DNA of 64,000 bases from Trichoderma breve (lineage: Eukaryota > Ascomycota > Sordariomycetes > Hypocreales > Hypocreaceae), in NCBI RefSeq assembly GCF_028502605.1, contig NC_079233.1, positions 1,116,001-1,180,000 of the forward strand, read 5' to 3'. The position numbers and the translations under genes were made by a program. The notes beneath the pieces are model-generated. The model searched no databases and was not told where the DNA came from. It saw only the letters and a program-made list of their open reading frames with translations. Position 1 is the stretch's first letter. Every line of letters begins with the position of its first letter. Shown piece by piece: positions 1-10,807 of this stretch.

Positions 1-1253
1 GTTTTTGCGAGGCGAGTTGTCAATCAACCATTGCATACAATCCATCTAGGCTGTGTCAGCTATACACACGGAGTCACGTACGAATTAGCTTGGCAATTCG
101 TCAACGTACAGGTGTAGCCTCGTTGGACTGAAGTCCTCTAATTGCGAGTCGCTGCTCAATAATTGGCACCAGGTAGCGGTAGAGTGTTGTCGCGGCTTTG
201 TGTCGATTGGTGGCGATGGATGCCACCAGTGGCCGCATGAATTCCGGAGTGATACGCAAAAACTCAGCCGCAAAGGCCACGTCTTGAGGGAAATCCAAGG
301 CGGCAGAGGTAAATTCCGTGTTTTGGGCTATTCTCATGCAGCAATCGTTAGTGTAGCTACTTCTTCAAAGGATATTGAGAAGAAAGGGGGGTCGTACAGA
401 GTTCTTCACCAAAGAAGATGAAGCAGTTGACTCTAGTAACGAGTGTCTTCATCAAAGGGAAAATTTTGGCATGCGCAAACCCTTTAGAAATTATGTTAGG
501 AAGATCGCCCAGTGTAATTGAAACACGTCAGGATACAGTTGGCTTCAATACCGTCTGATTGCACGTCTCTCAGCCCAGTCAACAGAGCATTCTTCACTAT
601 CCCCTCTAGATGAGGTTGGAATTTCGGGAGGTGAGAAGTAAGAAGGCTTCGAAGGGCACGGACATATCCCGTGCCTTCAATTCCACGATGGTCTTGCACC
701 TCAAAACCACACATCGTGTAGTTAGGTTGTAGGATCTGCTTCTTCGTTAGGTGTGCAGGCGGTCGTGTGTTTATTATGGCATCGTATACCTCTTTAGCTA
801 CGGCATGTAGCGATAAGTGTTGGGATGGCGCATTTATGAGCTCCTTGATAAGACTGGTGGACGTGATGAAAAGATAGTCATTAGATGGAGTGGAAACTTT
901 GAAGGGTTTCCCTTGAGCCTATCCAATGTCAGATTCGCTGGTGAATGTTACATGTGCCAACTTGTACGCCTCTTACCCGATTATATGCACGATCGATGAG
1001 CTCGGGTCCTGAGAAAAGATACAAAACGCCGTGAATACGTCGGACCAAGAATGAAGTTGCCTACATTTCCATGATCCAGTAAAGTCAGCATCCACGAATC
1101 ACGGAATCCCACATGCTAACTGACCGTTCTGACTCGGTGAAACTGAGCCACAAGCAGGGCTGCAACTAAAAATGTGACTCCAAGTAGCTTCTCCTTGTAT
1201 ATCACTAGGGCAGCCAACTTAAACGAAAGAACGGTATCTGTAATGACGGACAT
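1..1253 (-). CDS. Cytochrome P450, ent-kaurene-oxidase-like, 5' part (runs off left edge)
   Basis: Six exons on the minus strand join in frame: 1253-1125 (tentative), 1060-977 (tentative), 918-537, 481-398, 327-110 and 45-1, about 314 codons before the edge. An N-terminal membrane anchor (LLGVTFLVAALLVAQF) is followed by P450 segments typical of fungal ent-kaurene-oxidase-like enzymes: GPELIDRAYNRAQGKPFKV, the substrate-recognition region around EVQDHRGIEGTGYVRALRSL, then NTEFTSAALDFPQDV and finally DCMQWLIDNS. The I-helix, ExxR and heme-cysteine region lie outside the window. Introns 536-482, 397-328 and 109-46 have good branch and acceptor sites. The N-terminal join is unsure: the usual proline-rich hinge is replaced by sequence with a stop and frame shifts, unless a GTCAGT-type intron (1124-1061) is used. 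Such enzymes are ER-bound monooxygenases of terpenoid or other secondary metabolism; the substrate cannot be told. It is divergent from the P450 at 3034. It could be functional or decaying. Confidence 0.72.
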
Positions 1254-3033
1254 TTTGTCGCTTCGATCTTTTGGAGGAGCTCAGGAATAGTATATGGGTG
1301 GTTCAAGAACTTTTAGAAGGAGAAGATATAACAAAGATTATTGGAGTTCAGGCACGGCTTTAATGGGAAGCCCTCTATTTTAGATGATTGAGCCTCCTTA
1401 TAAATATTGCGACCTATTGGGCGCATATTTCCAGGGTTACGCCTTGGTATACAGCCATTCTTCACGTCTCTATGAGCAAACTCGGTTTTCAACACTACAA
1501 GGAGCTTCTACTTCACATTCACATACGTACAAAGCCCCTATTAGGGGACAGTTTGCTTCACTACCCTGTTCCCATCCCACAGCCCTGTTACTGATAGTGC
1601 GAAGTAGAGAGACAGGCATTACAATCCGTTCAGCCCCAACTGATAGATCAGTTCATATGAAACTAGCCGAGCTATGCTCGCATCACGGTTTATAGATAGG
1701 TGTTATTTTAGGCCACACGATAAATACGTTCTATACATGCTTTATATGTACATTGCCTGTTACAATACTATGCATTTCCACAGTTGTTGAATGTTCTCAC
1801 AAGTCGCCCACTCTCCTCACCTATTGTCCTCCAAACGTCTCTTCAAAGCCTATCATTTTCCCCCGCAAAGCACGTACCCCGCGAGCACGGCCCAAGTTCA
1901 TCGGCTGATGTTGTGACACCGGTAATTGTACCCCTGGAAATCTCAGAAAGAGGCTGCATAAGTGCCGGCTGCGTACGGCGTTGTTAGACTCACATACCAT
2001 CAGATCGTAAACGGCCAAGGAAATTCGAGGCGCAGCTCCTTACCACGCATATATCTTAATATGCAATCATCCCTTTATGATTTGCGGCTGAGAGAGGGGA
2101 GTGGCGGGCAAGGATCCTAGTCGTGAGTCTTGGGGGAATGCCCCAACAGAAGATAAAAGGGATATCTGCTACAAATCTGCTGGGTATCTTGCTGGCATGA
2201 TAAATGGCTGTTCAATCGGTATAAAAGTTTCCAAATATAGTTATCAGCTAAATGAGCAGCCCAATAGACTCCCACTCTCTTCTTCTTCTTCCTAGCATAA
2301 CAAGGATGGAAAAACATATAATATCGATTCTCAGTGCCATAAGAATGACTTCAATTGCTGCCAAGAAGGGATGAAAATATGAAAAGAGATAACATCTTCC
2401 TCAAGTGCATCCGGGAGGTTTCGTCCGAGGCAGGGGTTATGAAGTTGCTATTGGCCAGCCCTGTCTGTTTGCTCGGGCACAGCCGAGCGGCTGAGATGAC
2501 ATCCGGCCCCTGTTCAACAAACAACAAACACCACTAACCGGGTAGCTGGGTCAATCACAGGGTAGCTGCCTGGTATAAGTGCCTATAGTTTGGAAATTAG
2601 AGGGTGATAGTGGCGTTGGGGCGCTCTGTCACCAAGGAGCCGGTTGTTTCTGATGGTGGCCCGGCCCGAGCTCCCGACAGGTAAATTCGGATTCCTTATA
2701 GGCCAGATATCGGAAAGGATTCTAAGTCTGCTATCATTATAGTGGACTAAAATATAATTTTGCCTAAGGTCCTGGGGAGAAAAGCGTAATGGAGTATATG
2801 CCATACTTCTTGTACAGGTCTTGGCATATGGCACCCTGACAATCCGCCTGAGAATAAGTAATCATATAAGTATGCATACATGCCTGGCTATAAATCGCAC
2901 GCATCATCATATATCTGATGAGTATTAGATCTGCTGTAAGCCACATAAGTGTTCTCTTTCCCTCATTTATTCTAAGCGACAGTTATCTCCTCTTCTTCTG
3001 TTACTGCGTGTATTTCTCAAGCCCCAGTCCATC
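1254..3033. other. Intergenic region between two divergent P450 genes
   Basis: About 1.8 kb, fairly AT-rich, with no open frame that looks like a protein family and no exon series I could join. It must contain the promoters of both divergent P450 genes. No repeat, RNA gene or transposon remnant was seen. Confidence 0.5.
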
Positions 3034-4950
3034 ATGTTACTCATGATACTAGCTTGGCAGGTGATATTGGCTTTTGATGTTCTTCTGGAGAACTCCCGAG
3101 ACAATTTATTCCTAGTTGTAAGCGCCGTCGCGTTATTGTCTGGATGGCTTGTTTGGAGACTTTGGAGATTCACTGTCTTTCCTCAAATGTACCCGGACGA
3201 TCCGCAAGAATTGCCGTATTGCATTCCTAGTAAGTCAATTTGAAACCTTAAATACCACTCCTTCTTTCTTCATTTTAATCCTGTCATTTCTTCTGTGTCT
3301 TCTAAGAAGAACACATTTGCTAATACTCTTCTCAGTTTTGGGTAAGCTGCGCAAATTGATAACTAGAGACAGGCTTCAGAAACTGTTGACACAATTCATC
3401 TTTAGGTCATGCGCCGGCGTTCTTCAACAACTCCAATACCCTGTTAACTAAAGCTAGGTAAGAAATTATAATTCACATCATTTCTACCACACATCAAGCT
3501 AAGCACTACCTCTCTCAAAGGGCCTATTTCAGCAACACCAACGAGCCGTTTGCTTTGACAATCGCCGGATCGAAGATATATGTTATTACAAAGCCGAAAG
3601 ACGTCGCCAGCGCATACCGAAATACAGAGACCCTATCTTTCAATGAGTTTGTCCAGGCTTTGATGCGCGCTTGGGGGAACACTGAGTCCTGCATCCAGGC
3701 AATGTACACACCACTGCCAAAGGACAAGGGAGGCTTTGCGAACCCCCAAGGAAAGCCGTTGGCGACGCTGGCGCGGCAAATACATATTCACCAGCTGTTT
3801 CCCGGAGAAGGGCTGGATTTCCTTGAGAATTCTTTCCTAGAGTGGTTTGATGTGCGCATGAATATTGGAAAGTTACATACAGTCTGTCCCTATGCCGTCA
3901 GGTCGACCGACGTCGACATTGTGCTCCCTCTCATGGAGTGGTGTTCCGATTTCTTCACTCGTGCTGGGCAGAGGGCATATTTCGGAGATGAGCTTGACCA
4001 AATTGATGCTACGCTTGCCAAAGAATTTGTCATTTATGACGAGCTTAGTTGGCAAGTTCTCTACCAGTATCCCGATTTCTTCACCAGAGAGATGAAGCGG
4101 TCCAAAGACATCATTCAGCGCGCGTTGAAAAAGTACATCCAACTGCCCCAAAGTCAGAGATCTGGCGAGGCTTGGTTTACTAAAGTCATGGAGAATGAGA
4201 TGCGGGCTTTAGATATCAGTGAGGATAACATTGCAACCATGTTCATGGCTATATACTGGGCGTACGTCTGCTATCCAACCTTCTTTTCTATTCCCCTCTG
4301 TAACAACTCCATCCAAATCTCGTTTCAGGACTAACATGCATCATAGAATCAATACGAGCACGCGTAAAGCCGCCTTTTGGTTACTCACGTACGTCCTCCA
4401 CGCTCCCTCGCTCATCAACGTGATCCGCGAGGAAACAAAAGCTGCTTTCAGTGAAGACGGCAAAATCAATTTAGAGCATTTGCATAATCAATGTCCCCAG
4501 CTCAACGCCATGTGGAATGAAACCATCCGCATGTCCTCCTACGCAGCCTCCGTACGCTTCATCACCGAAGACACCATCATCGGAGGCAAAGTCTTGCGCA
4601 AAGGCAACAGGCTTATGATACCGTTCCGCCAGCTGCACTTTGACCGGGGTGTCTTTGGTGAGACAGCGGATTCGTTTGATCACGAGCGTTTCCTGAAGAA
4701 GGCGACCGTGACGCAAAGCAACAACTGGAGACCCTTTGGAGGCGGAAATACAATGTGTCCCGGAAGGCATATGGCGAAGAGATCCGTCTTGTTGTTTGTT
4801 GCTATGCTGCTTCATAGGTTTGATGTCGAGATGCATGGCTATCAGCCTATTCCAGCGGCAGAAGAGGGCAAGCCGGTGCTTGGCATCATGTCGATCAAGG
4901 GCACTGATGATCTGAGAGTGAGACTGACCACGAGAAAGGCAAAGGCATAA
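3034..4950 (+). CDS. Cytochrome P450 (CYP7/prostacyclin-synthase-like fungal family)
   Basis: Five exons, 3034-3229, 3336-3341, 3406-3457, 3521-4261 and 4347-4950, give 532 aa, a normal P450 length. The first ~45 residues contain hydrophobic anchor segments, so the protein is probably ER-bound. The spliced proline-rich hinge reads PYCIPILGHAPAFF and depends on a 6-nt exon. The I-helix region reads YWAINTSTRK, the ExxR motif is ETIR, and the heme loop is FGGGNTMCPGRHMAKR with Cys469 as thiolate ligand. All catalytic landmarks are present, so it is likely active. Intron 4 (4262-4346) has a CTAAC branch site. The family is known for sterol or fatty-acid-type hydroxylation in animals; in fungi the substrates are mostly unknown. 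Its neighbour is a divergent second P450, a hint of a small metabolic locus, but no backbone synthase is in the window. Confidence 0.88.
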
Positions 4951-5465
4951 GATACAAAGTCATGTTGAACGATTTTAAAATGTCTTATCGATCTTTTGGT
5001 GGAATTGGATAGGAGAGAAGCTTTAGTGAGAGACAATGTAGCTAGATGAAGTAGATGTGAATTTGTTGGTTACGAGTATAGATAATAGGGCGTGTGAGTG
5101 AGACATGCATGTGCTGCTGTTACACCGCGTGTTCACATGTCAAGAAGTGCATCATCAGTAGTAGAACTACTAACTCAATCCCAATTGAATCCGTATTAAA
5201 TACATTGAGCGATTGATTCTGCATCAACACGGATATGCTTTTATCAGTTGTCGTCTGTGATGCGATTTCTAATACCATGCACCAACTCGTATTCCCCAAC
5301 CACCTTGATGGTACGTAAACAAATGAGGCTGGTGCATCAATCCTTGTCTGGCACCAAACGTATGTCATCATCGCTCCTCTCACCGTCGGACTTCCTGACT
5401 TGGCCATCTCTACACTTTTCAACCCAAACAGAGACATCATCATCTCATCAATCGAGCCAAAAACC
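4951..5465. other. Intergenic: P450 3' end and AAA ATPase promoter
   Basis: About 515 bases between two genes on the same strand. I see no further coding signal. A minus-strand open stretch here (5120-5659) overlaps the ATPase start and has no recognisable family features. Confidence 0.5.
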
Positions 5466-7068
5466 ATGGACAGCGCTGCACGTAGAAATCGAGACCCTCT
5501 GGAGTCTATGGACGCCCACGAGAGCCACGACGAAACCACCCGCCAATTCTTCTCCCACACAAGCGCCAAGCGTGTCAACACCGACGCCGCCATCGCAAAG
5601 GCCCTACGCCAACAATATCCCAATCTCTCCGTCTCCATCGCCCCGGCAGACTCATGCAATCTGCTCGCCTACGCATCGGGCGGCCACGCCTCATTCACGC
5701 CCGTCGGCAGCGACGACGACTCCCACGTCCCGTCCTCGCTGTCGTGGAAAATCTACGTCCCGCCCTCGAGGCGCATGGATGGCGACCTCGGCGTCATTGC
5801 AAAGGACGTCTTGTTCGAAAAGTACCTGTTCCAATGGAAGGACAAGGACTTCATCGTGTACCTCGTCAGCGGCCGCGACGGAACCAGCGCCTATCCCCAA
5901 CTCACAAACTTCTTCGTGCTCTCCACGCGCGAGGAGCTGGCCGAGCAGCTGATTCTCGCTGCTGGGCGGTGGACCAGCGAGCTGCACGAGGAGATTTGGG
6001 TGTTTGACGGCGGCTACTGGTCCAAGAGCGCGGAGCTGTACCAGAGCGCGATGAAGTCGTCGTGGGAGAATGTCATTCTGGACGAGGACATGAAGAAGGC
6101 TCTCATCGAGGACCACATGTCCTTCTTCCGGTCGAGGGCTACGTATGCTCGGCTCAAGGTGCCGTGGAAGCGAGGCATCATTTACTACGGCCCGCCTGGA
6201 AACGGCAAGACGATTTCTATCAAGGCTACCATGAATATGCTTTACCATCTGAAGCAGCCCGTGACGACCTTGTATGTGAGGTCTCTGAAGTCGGTATGTT
6301 GTCGCCCTATATGCTTGCTCCGTTAAAGTCGAGTCGCTTTCATATGGAAACCTGGCTAATGAAAGTATTTGTAACACAGTTCATGGGACCAGAGAGAAGC
6401 ATTGCCCTTGTTTTTGCAAAGGCAAGGGAGTTTGCACCCTGCTATCTCGTCTTTGAAGACCTCGACACCATTGTCACCGACGACGTTCGAAGCTATTTCC
6501 TAAACGAAGTAGATGGTCTAAAGAGCAATGACGGTATCTTCATGATCGGAAGCACCAACCATCTCGAACGATTAGATCCAGGCATCTCTGTAAGTCGCCC
6601 CTAAAACGCCGCAGCATCATTTCATCGTATCTAACGCATCCATCTTAGAAACGCCCTTCGCGCTTTGACAGGAAATACCTCTTCCCAGACCCAGACTTTG
6701 ACCAACGCGTCGCCTACTGCCAGTTCTGGCAGAAGAAGCTCGCCGACAACAAGTCCATCAGCTTTCCCGACAAGCTCTGCACCGCCATTGCAGAAATCAC
6801 AAACGACTTTAGTTTTGCTTACATGCAGGAGGCTTTTGTGGCCGCGCTGCTTGCCATTGCTCGCAATGAGCAGCCTGGCGACGGCGAGGATAACGACGCG
6901 GAGGACGACGCCATGGTTATGACGATGGATTTGGCGGACAACGAGTGGGTCAAGGTGCTTGATCGGCCGGTGGAGGAGAGCCCGGAGCTGGATGAGCTGG
7001 CACTCTGGGTCGAGATCAAGAAGCAGGTTGCCATTCTGCGCGAGGGGATGGAAGAGAAGACTGCATGA
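5466..7068 (+). CDS. AAA ATPase, fungal BCS1-like type
   Basis: Three exons, 5466-6293, 6380-6589 and 6649-7068, give 485 aa. The start is the first ATG of the frame (ACC ATGG context). The N-terminal ~215 residues form a conserved-looking but unnamed domain (for example FEKYLFQWKDKDFIVYLV) that leads into the ATPase. Walker A is GPPGNGKT at residues 242-249. Walker B is CYLVFEDLDTIV at about 297-308, with Glu302-Asp303. A GSTNHLERLDPGI segment matches sensor 1, and KRPSRFDRKYLF carries the arginine-finger region. The C-terminal lid is followed by an acidic tail. No transmembrane helix or mitochondrial presequence is visible, so it is not the Bcs1 Rieske-protein translocase itself. It is more likely a soluble AAA unfoldase of unknown substrate. 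It lies tail to tail with nag3. Confidence 0.87.
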
Positions 7069-7582
7069 GCCTGCTTTTGGGTGTTTGCAAATAAGGGGTT
7101 CAAGAAGGAAATCATGACGGAACAGAATGTTAATATCATGTTATGGATCAAGCGTATCGCAATAAGTTAAGAGAAAGATATAATCCTACTTTCTTCGTTC
7201 AATTTGCCCTAGTATACATCAACCAATAGCTAAAGGCGTGAGAGTACATGTAAAGTGATCATAACTAATAAATACATAGAATCATAAGTCTTGCTGCTCC
7301 TCAGGTATCCAATATGAATCAGCGAATAAACCAAAAAACGAAAGATGAGCTGGCGAATTAATGTTTGGAACTACAACCCGGATTTAAACCCGTTACCAAG
7401 ACAGACAAGCAGACGTCAATGTAAAATAGCCCGTAATGGGGGATATCCCATGGAAAGCAATGCCAGGCAAGTATCAGCAGGAACATAGCTCAATGCAAAT
7501 AATATCCATCTTCATCAAGTTTGAAACCTGTTTATGGATTAGCGTCCCCTCATCCCGATTTAAGTAGTCACAGTAGTGGTCC
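7069..7582. other. Tail-to-tail intergenic between AAA ATPase and nag3
   Basis: About 510 bases holding the 3' ends of two convergent genes. It is AT-rich with no coding signal. Nothing else seen. Confidence 0.5.
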
Positions 7583-10500
7583 TTACATTTCAGGGGAATT
7601 CGTTATCTCCTCGAATGTTTGCAAGATATCGAATCCCATGGCTACCAGGGGCTCAAAAGCATCATCGACAACCTACATCATGTTAATATTTCAAAGAAAC
7701 AAGTCAAAAGAATCGAGGGAAACGTACCCAGCTTAAAACCGACTTGGTTGCTTTGTGGCCCTTGTTCTGTCGAAGGCCCATCAAAGCAAGGCCCTGCAGC
7801 ACCAAAGTCGAAAGAGGAGCCGGAGGAACAATTGGGGCCAAGAGACCGCCAATGTCTTGACCGAGAGACACCAACGGGGGGACATATCTGGCGAGGGGGC
7901 TATTTGGCCTGCAAATGATGATGGTTCCCAGCAGATTTCCTCCTGCATCTTTAGCTCGCACAATGCCACATGCCTTGCTCTCTTCCAACGCGGTTCGGTA
8001 GAGCTCGAGAACTTCCGGGTTTGCGTGGGTTCGTACATGATGCATCACCGTGTCTCCACTTTCAACGCCGTAGATCAGGTCAAAGCTAATGTTGGCTCGC
8101 TGGATGCTTTGCGAAAGTCCCTCGGGAGCATACCACGCACTCAAATCTTGAATAACCATGTTTGTGAGTCTTCGTGGGAACTGAGTGTCCCACCCACTGT
8201 TGCTGAACCATTCCTTTGTCGTCGTCACTTCGATATCGAGAGGGATTCCGAGGAATAGAGCAGGAAAGCTTGATCCTAGCTGTACTTTCTTGATGCCTCT
8301 CTGCTGCGTTAAGCTCCTCAGTGCTCGGCGATGAAGAGATCGTCCAATCGACAGATTCCGTTTGGTTGGGTCCACAATGAGGGCTCCAAGGATGCCGACA
8401 TTTTGGATGAAATATGTAGCAACGAAGCCGTAAAGGGCCTGTGTGCTACTGTTTCGCACCACGAAATGGGTCTCTATTATGTTCGGGTTGTCAAGGACAA
8501 AGGTATCTGAGGTAGTGGTCTGCAGATACCGGAAATCCTGGTCGCTAGCCCTGTGCACCGCCCGGATAAGGTCGTTCAGGCCTTTTCGATCCCGATTGCT
8601 ATCAAACTCTTCCACCAGCCAATGCTGTCGAGACTTGAGAACTTTCTTGCTCTTTCGAAGGGTTCCCGGCATGGTGCCAACCGGGTTGCTGTCTCCGACC
8701 AGGGCTCGGACGAGGGCAGCCATGGCATTCTCCGTAAAGTCGTATGTGCAAATGTAAGTACCTATGGATTTATCCATGGCGAAGTCGTATGGAGAGCTCA
8801 CGGCAACGACAATGAGCTGTTTCTTTTGCCCTCTGCTACGAAGCATAGAGCACATCATGTCAACATGTTTGGTAAATCCGGCCTGATAGAGATTTCGGTT
8901 TGCATCTGCCGTAAAAATGATGATGCAAGATGCCCTGTTGATAAGGTTTTCATGAACTACAGAATAGAGTTAGTGAATGCCTTGGAAATCCTTCCTGCCA
9001 TCAGCATATTTCTTACCTGGCCTGACTCCGTTGGCTGTGTAGCTTGTGTGTAGAAGCTTCTCATTACGATACCTTGCAAGCGTTTTGCCAAATTCTCGGA
9101 AAACTCCTTCGCCGCTCATGATGGCGCTTCTTTCTCGAATTTGATGACTCCATCTATCGTGCATAGTGTGGATCATAGAGGCATCATTCTTTGACTCGAG
9201 CAAGCTCTTAGTCAAAGAGGAGGCCGGCAGTGGCTTGACCAAGGGGGTCAGCAAGAGGAGCTCCTCGCCGGGATGCATTGAGAGAGAAAGGGGCAGCAGC
9301 TTCTCTTTATCCCGTACAATAGTGATGGAATCATCATAAGCTCGCCGAGATAAGGCAAGATGAGAAGGGCGAATCTGTGAAAGTAGATTTATGCCGGGAG
9401 GGTTTAGTGCTTTTGCCCAGGAAGTGCAGGTCGACTTTAGATGAAAAATTCTTCTCAGGGAGGTAAATATCCTCTCCTTTGTAATGATGCCGTTCTCGTA
9501 GCCCAGCTTGAGACCTTTGATAGCTTCCAACTGAACGTCGTAGGCTCGGCAGAGCAGCACGATATCGCATCCTGCCTCCACAGCCATGACAACACCGTTC
9601 TGAACTCCAAGATCTTGGCTTAGTGCCTCCATCTCAAGGCACTCTGAGATGGCAACGCCTTTAAATCCGAGTTCGTTTCGGAGAAGGTCGTCGACAACCT
9701 GATCAGACAGACAGGCATGGCTGACATTCATGGAGGGGTTAGAGATGCCACATCCGCCAATGAACATGCCGTCGAGCTTCCCAGAGGAGATGGCGTTTCG
9801 AAAGGGCACCAAAGCGCTGAGGCTCAGCTCTTCTAGCGTCTGAGTAATGATGGGTACGTCAAGATTGGAGCCAAGAAAGTCGAGGTTTCCATAGGATGGG
9901 AAGTGTTTTCCACAAGAGGCCACGCCAGCGTCACGAATTCCACTCAAAGCTGCCAGTCCATACTGAGATACTTCTTGGGGGTCATCGCCAGAGGCTCGCA
10001 CTCCAATAACTTGATAGCGCGCATTGTTAAGAACGTCCAAGACCGGACCCAGCATGAGGTTGACACCACAAGCTGCGATTTCGGTGGCGGTTGCCTTGTT
10101 GACTTCATACGACAACTCAAGGCTGCCAGTGGCCGCAATGGCCATGGCGCTGGGGAACTGGCAGACATAATCCTCGTCGAACAGACTGTTGACGCCGCCA
10201 TTTTCTTGATCTACGGCAATGAGGAGCGGCTGTGGGTGACCGGAGTTCTTGGCAATCATCTGAAGCTCTTGAACGAGCATTGCAGTGTGATGCGCCGCTA
10301 ATTGGCCAGTTAGCAAGATGCCCGGATCCACCACAAGACCTCTATGTAAGTGCGCAAGTAGGAATACGAGTAGGGGTATTAAGAATACCAGGCCCATAGA
10401 ACACATGAGGATAATATGTTGTTGAAGGGAGGGGGAATCACGTACATTTCAGGTTCTTGGCCGTCAGAATGATGGAGCCGAGATGGTGGTCCTCAATGAG

Positions 10501-10807
10501 GCTTCTGATTTGGGGCGTAACTTGGGTGCCATCCCAGCCCATGAGCAGCATCTGCCCTATCGCCCTATATCAAGTAAACCATGTCAATCATAGTCATTGC
10601 AACTAGCAAGCCAGTAACATGTATAGACTCTAAGCAGCCAAAATAGACAGCTACAGCAGCAGCATCGCATCACTGAAGCCGGTAGAAGGGATAGATAGAG
10701 GGACAGTCGCAAAAGATCAACAGCAGAGCCACGTACCAATCAAGATTCTGCCATAGCGGATCCAGCTCAAACTTGTCGGCAGAAGAGCCGCTGATGGAGT
10801 TGGCCAT
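7583..10807 (-). CDS. nag3: NagZ-type glycoside hydrolase family 3 protein fused to GNAT acetyltransferase (NAG3)
   Basis: Five exons on the minus strand, 10807-10737, 10564-10446, 10297-9017, 8956-7728 and 7672-7583, give 929 aa in one frame. Residues ~20-390 are a NagZ-like GH3 barrel: GQMLLMGWDGTQV, then DQENGGVNS (93-101), KHFPSYG (194-200) and SECLEM (281-286). A second GH3 domain follows to ~590. Residues ~600-870 are GNAT-like, with an acetyl-CoA loop candidate in GALIVDPTKRNLSIGRSL (681-698). Bacterial NagZ has KHFPGHG followed by a DSH dyad, and SDD with the nucleophile Asp; here the dyad is missing and the nucleophile position is Glu282. No signal peptide is visible, so it is probably intracellular. 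Fungal GlcNAc clusters are known to carry such a GH3 gene. Exon 3 starts at 10297 because a TGCTAAC branch and TTAG acceptor there restore the NagZ-like NLKSAHHTAMLVQEL. It is divergent from dac1. Confidence 0.93.

Noticed and set aside
10298..10405. Continuation of the nag3 frame upstream of 10297 (hydrophobic stretch that looks like a signal peptide)
   Set aside because: A TGCTAAC branch site and TTAG acceptor at 10298 mark this as intron; splicing there joins NLK to SAHHTAM as in NagZ-like proteins.
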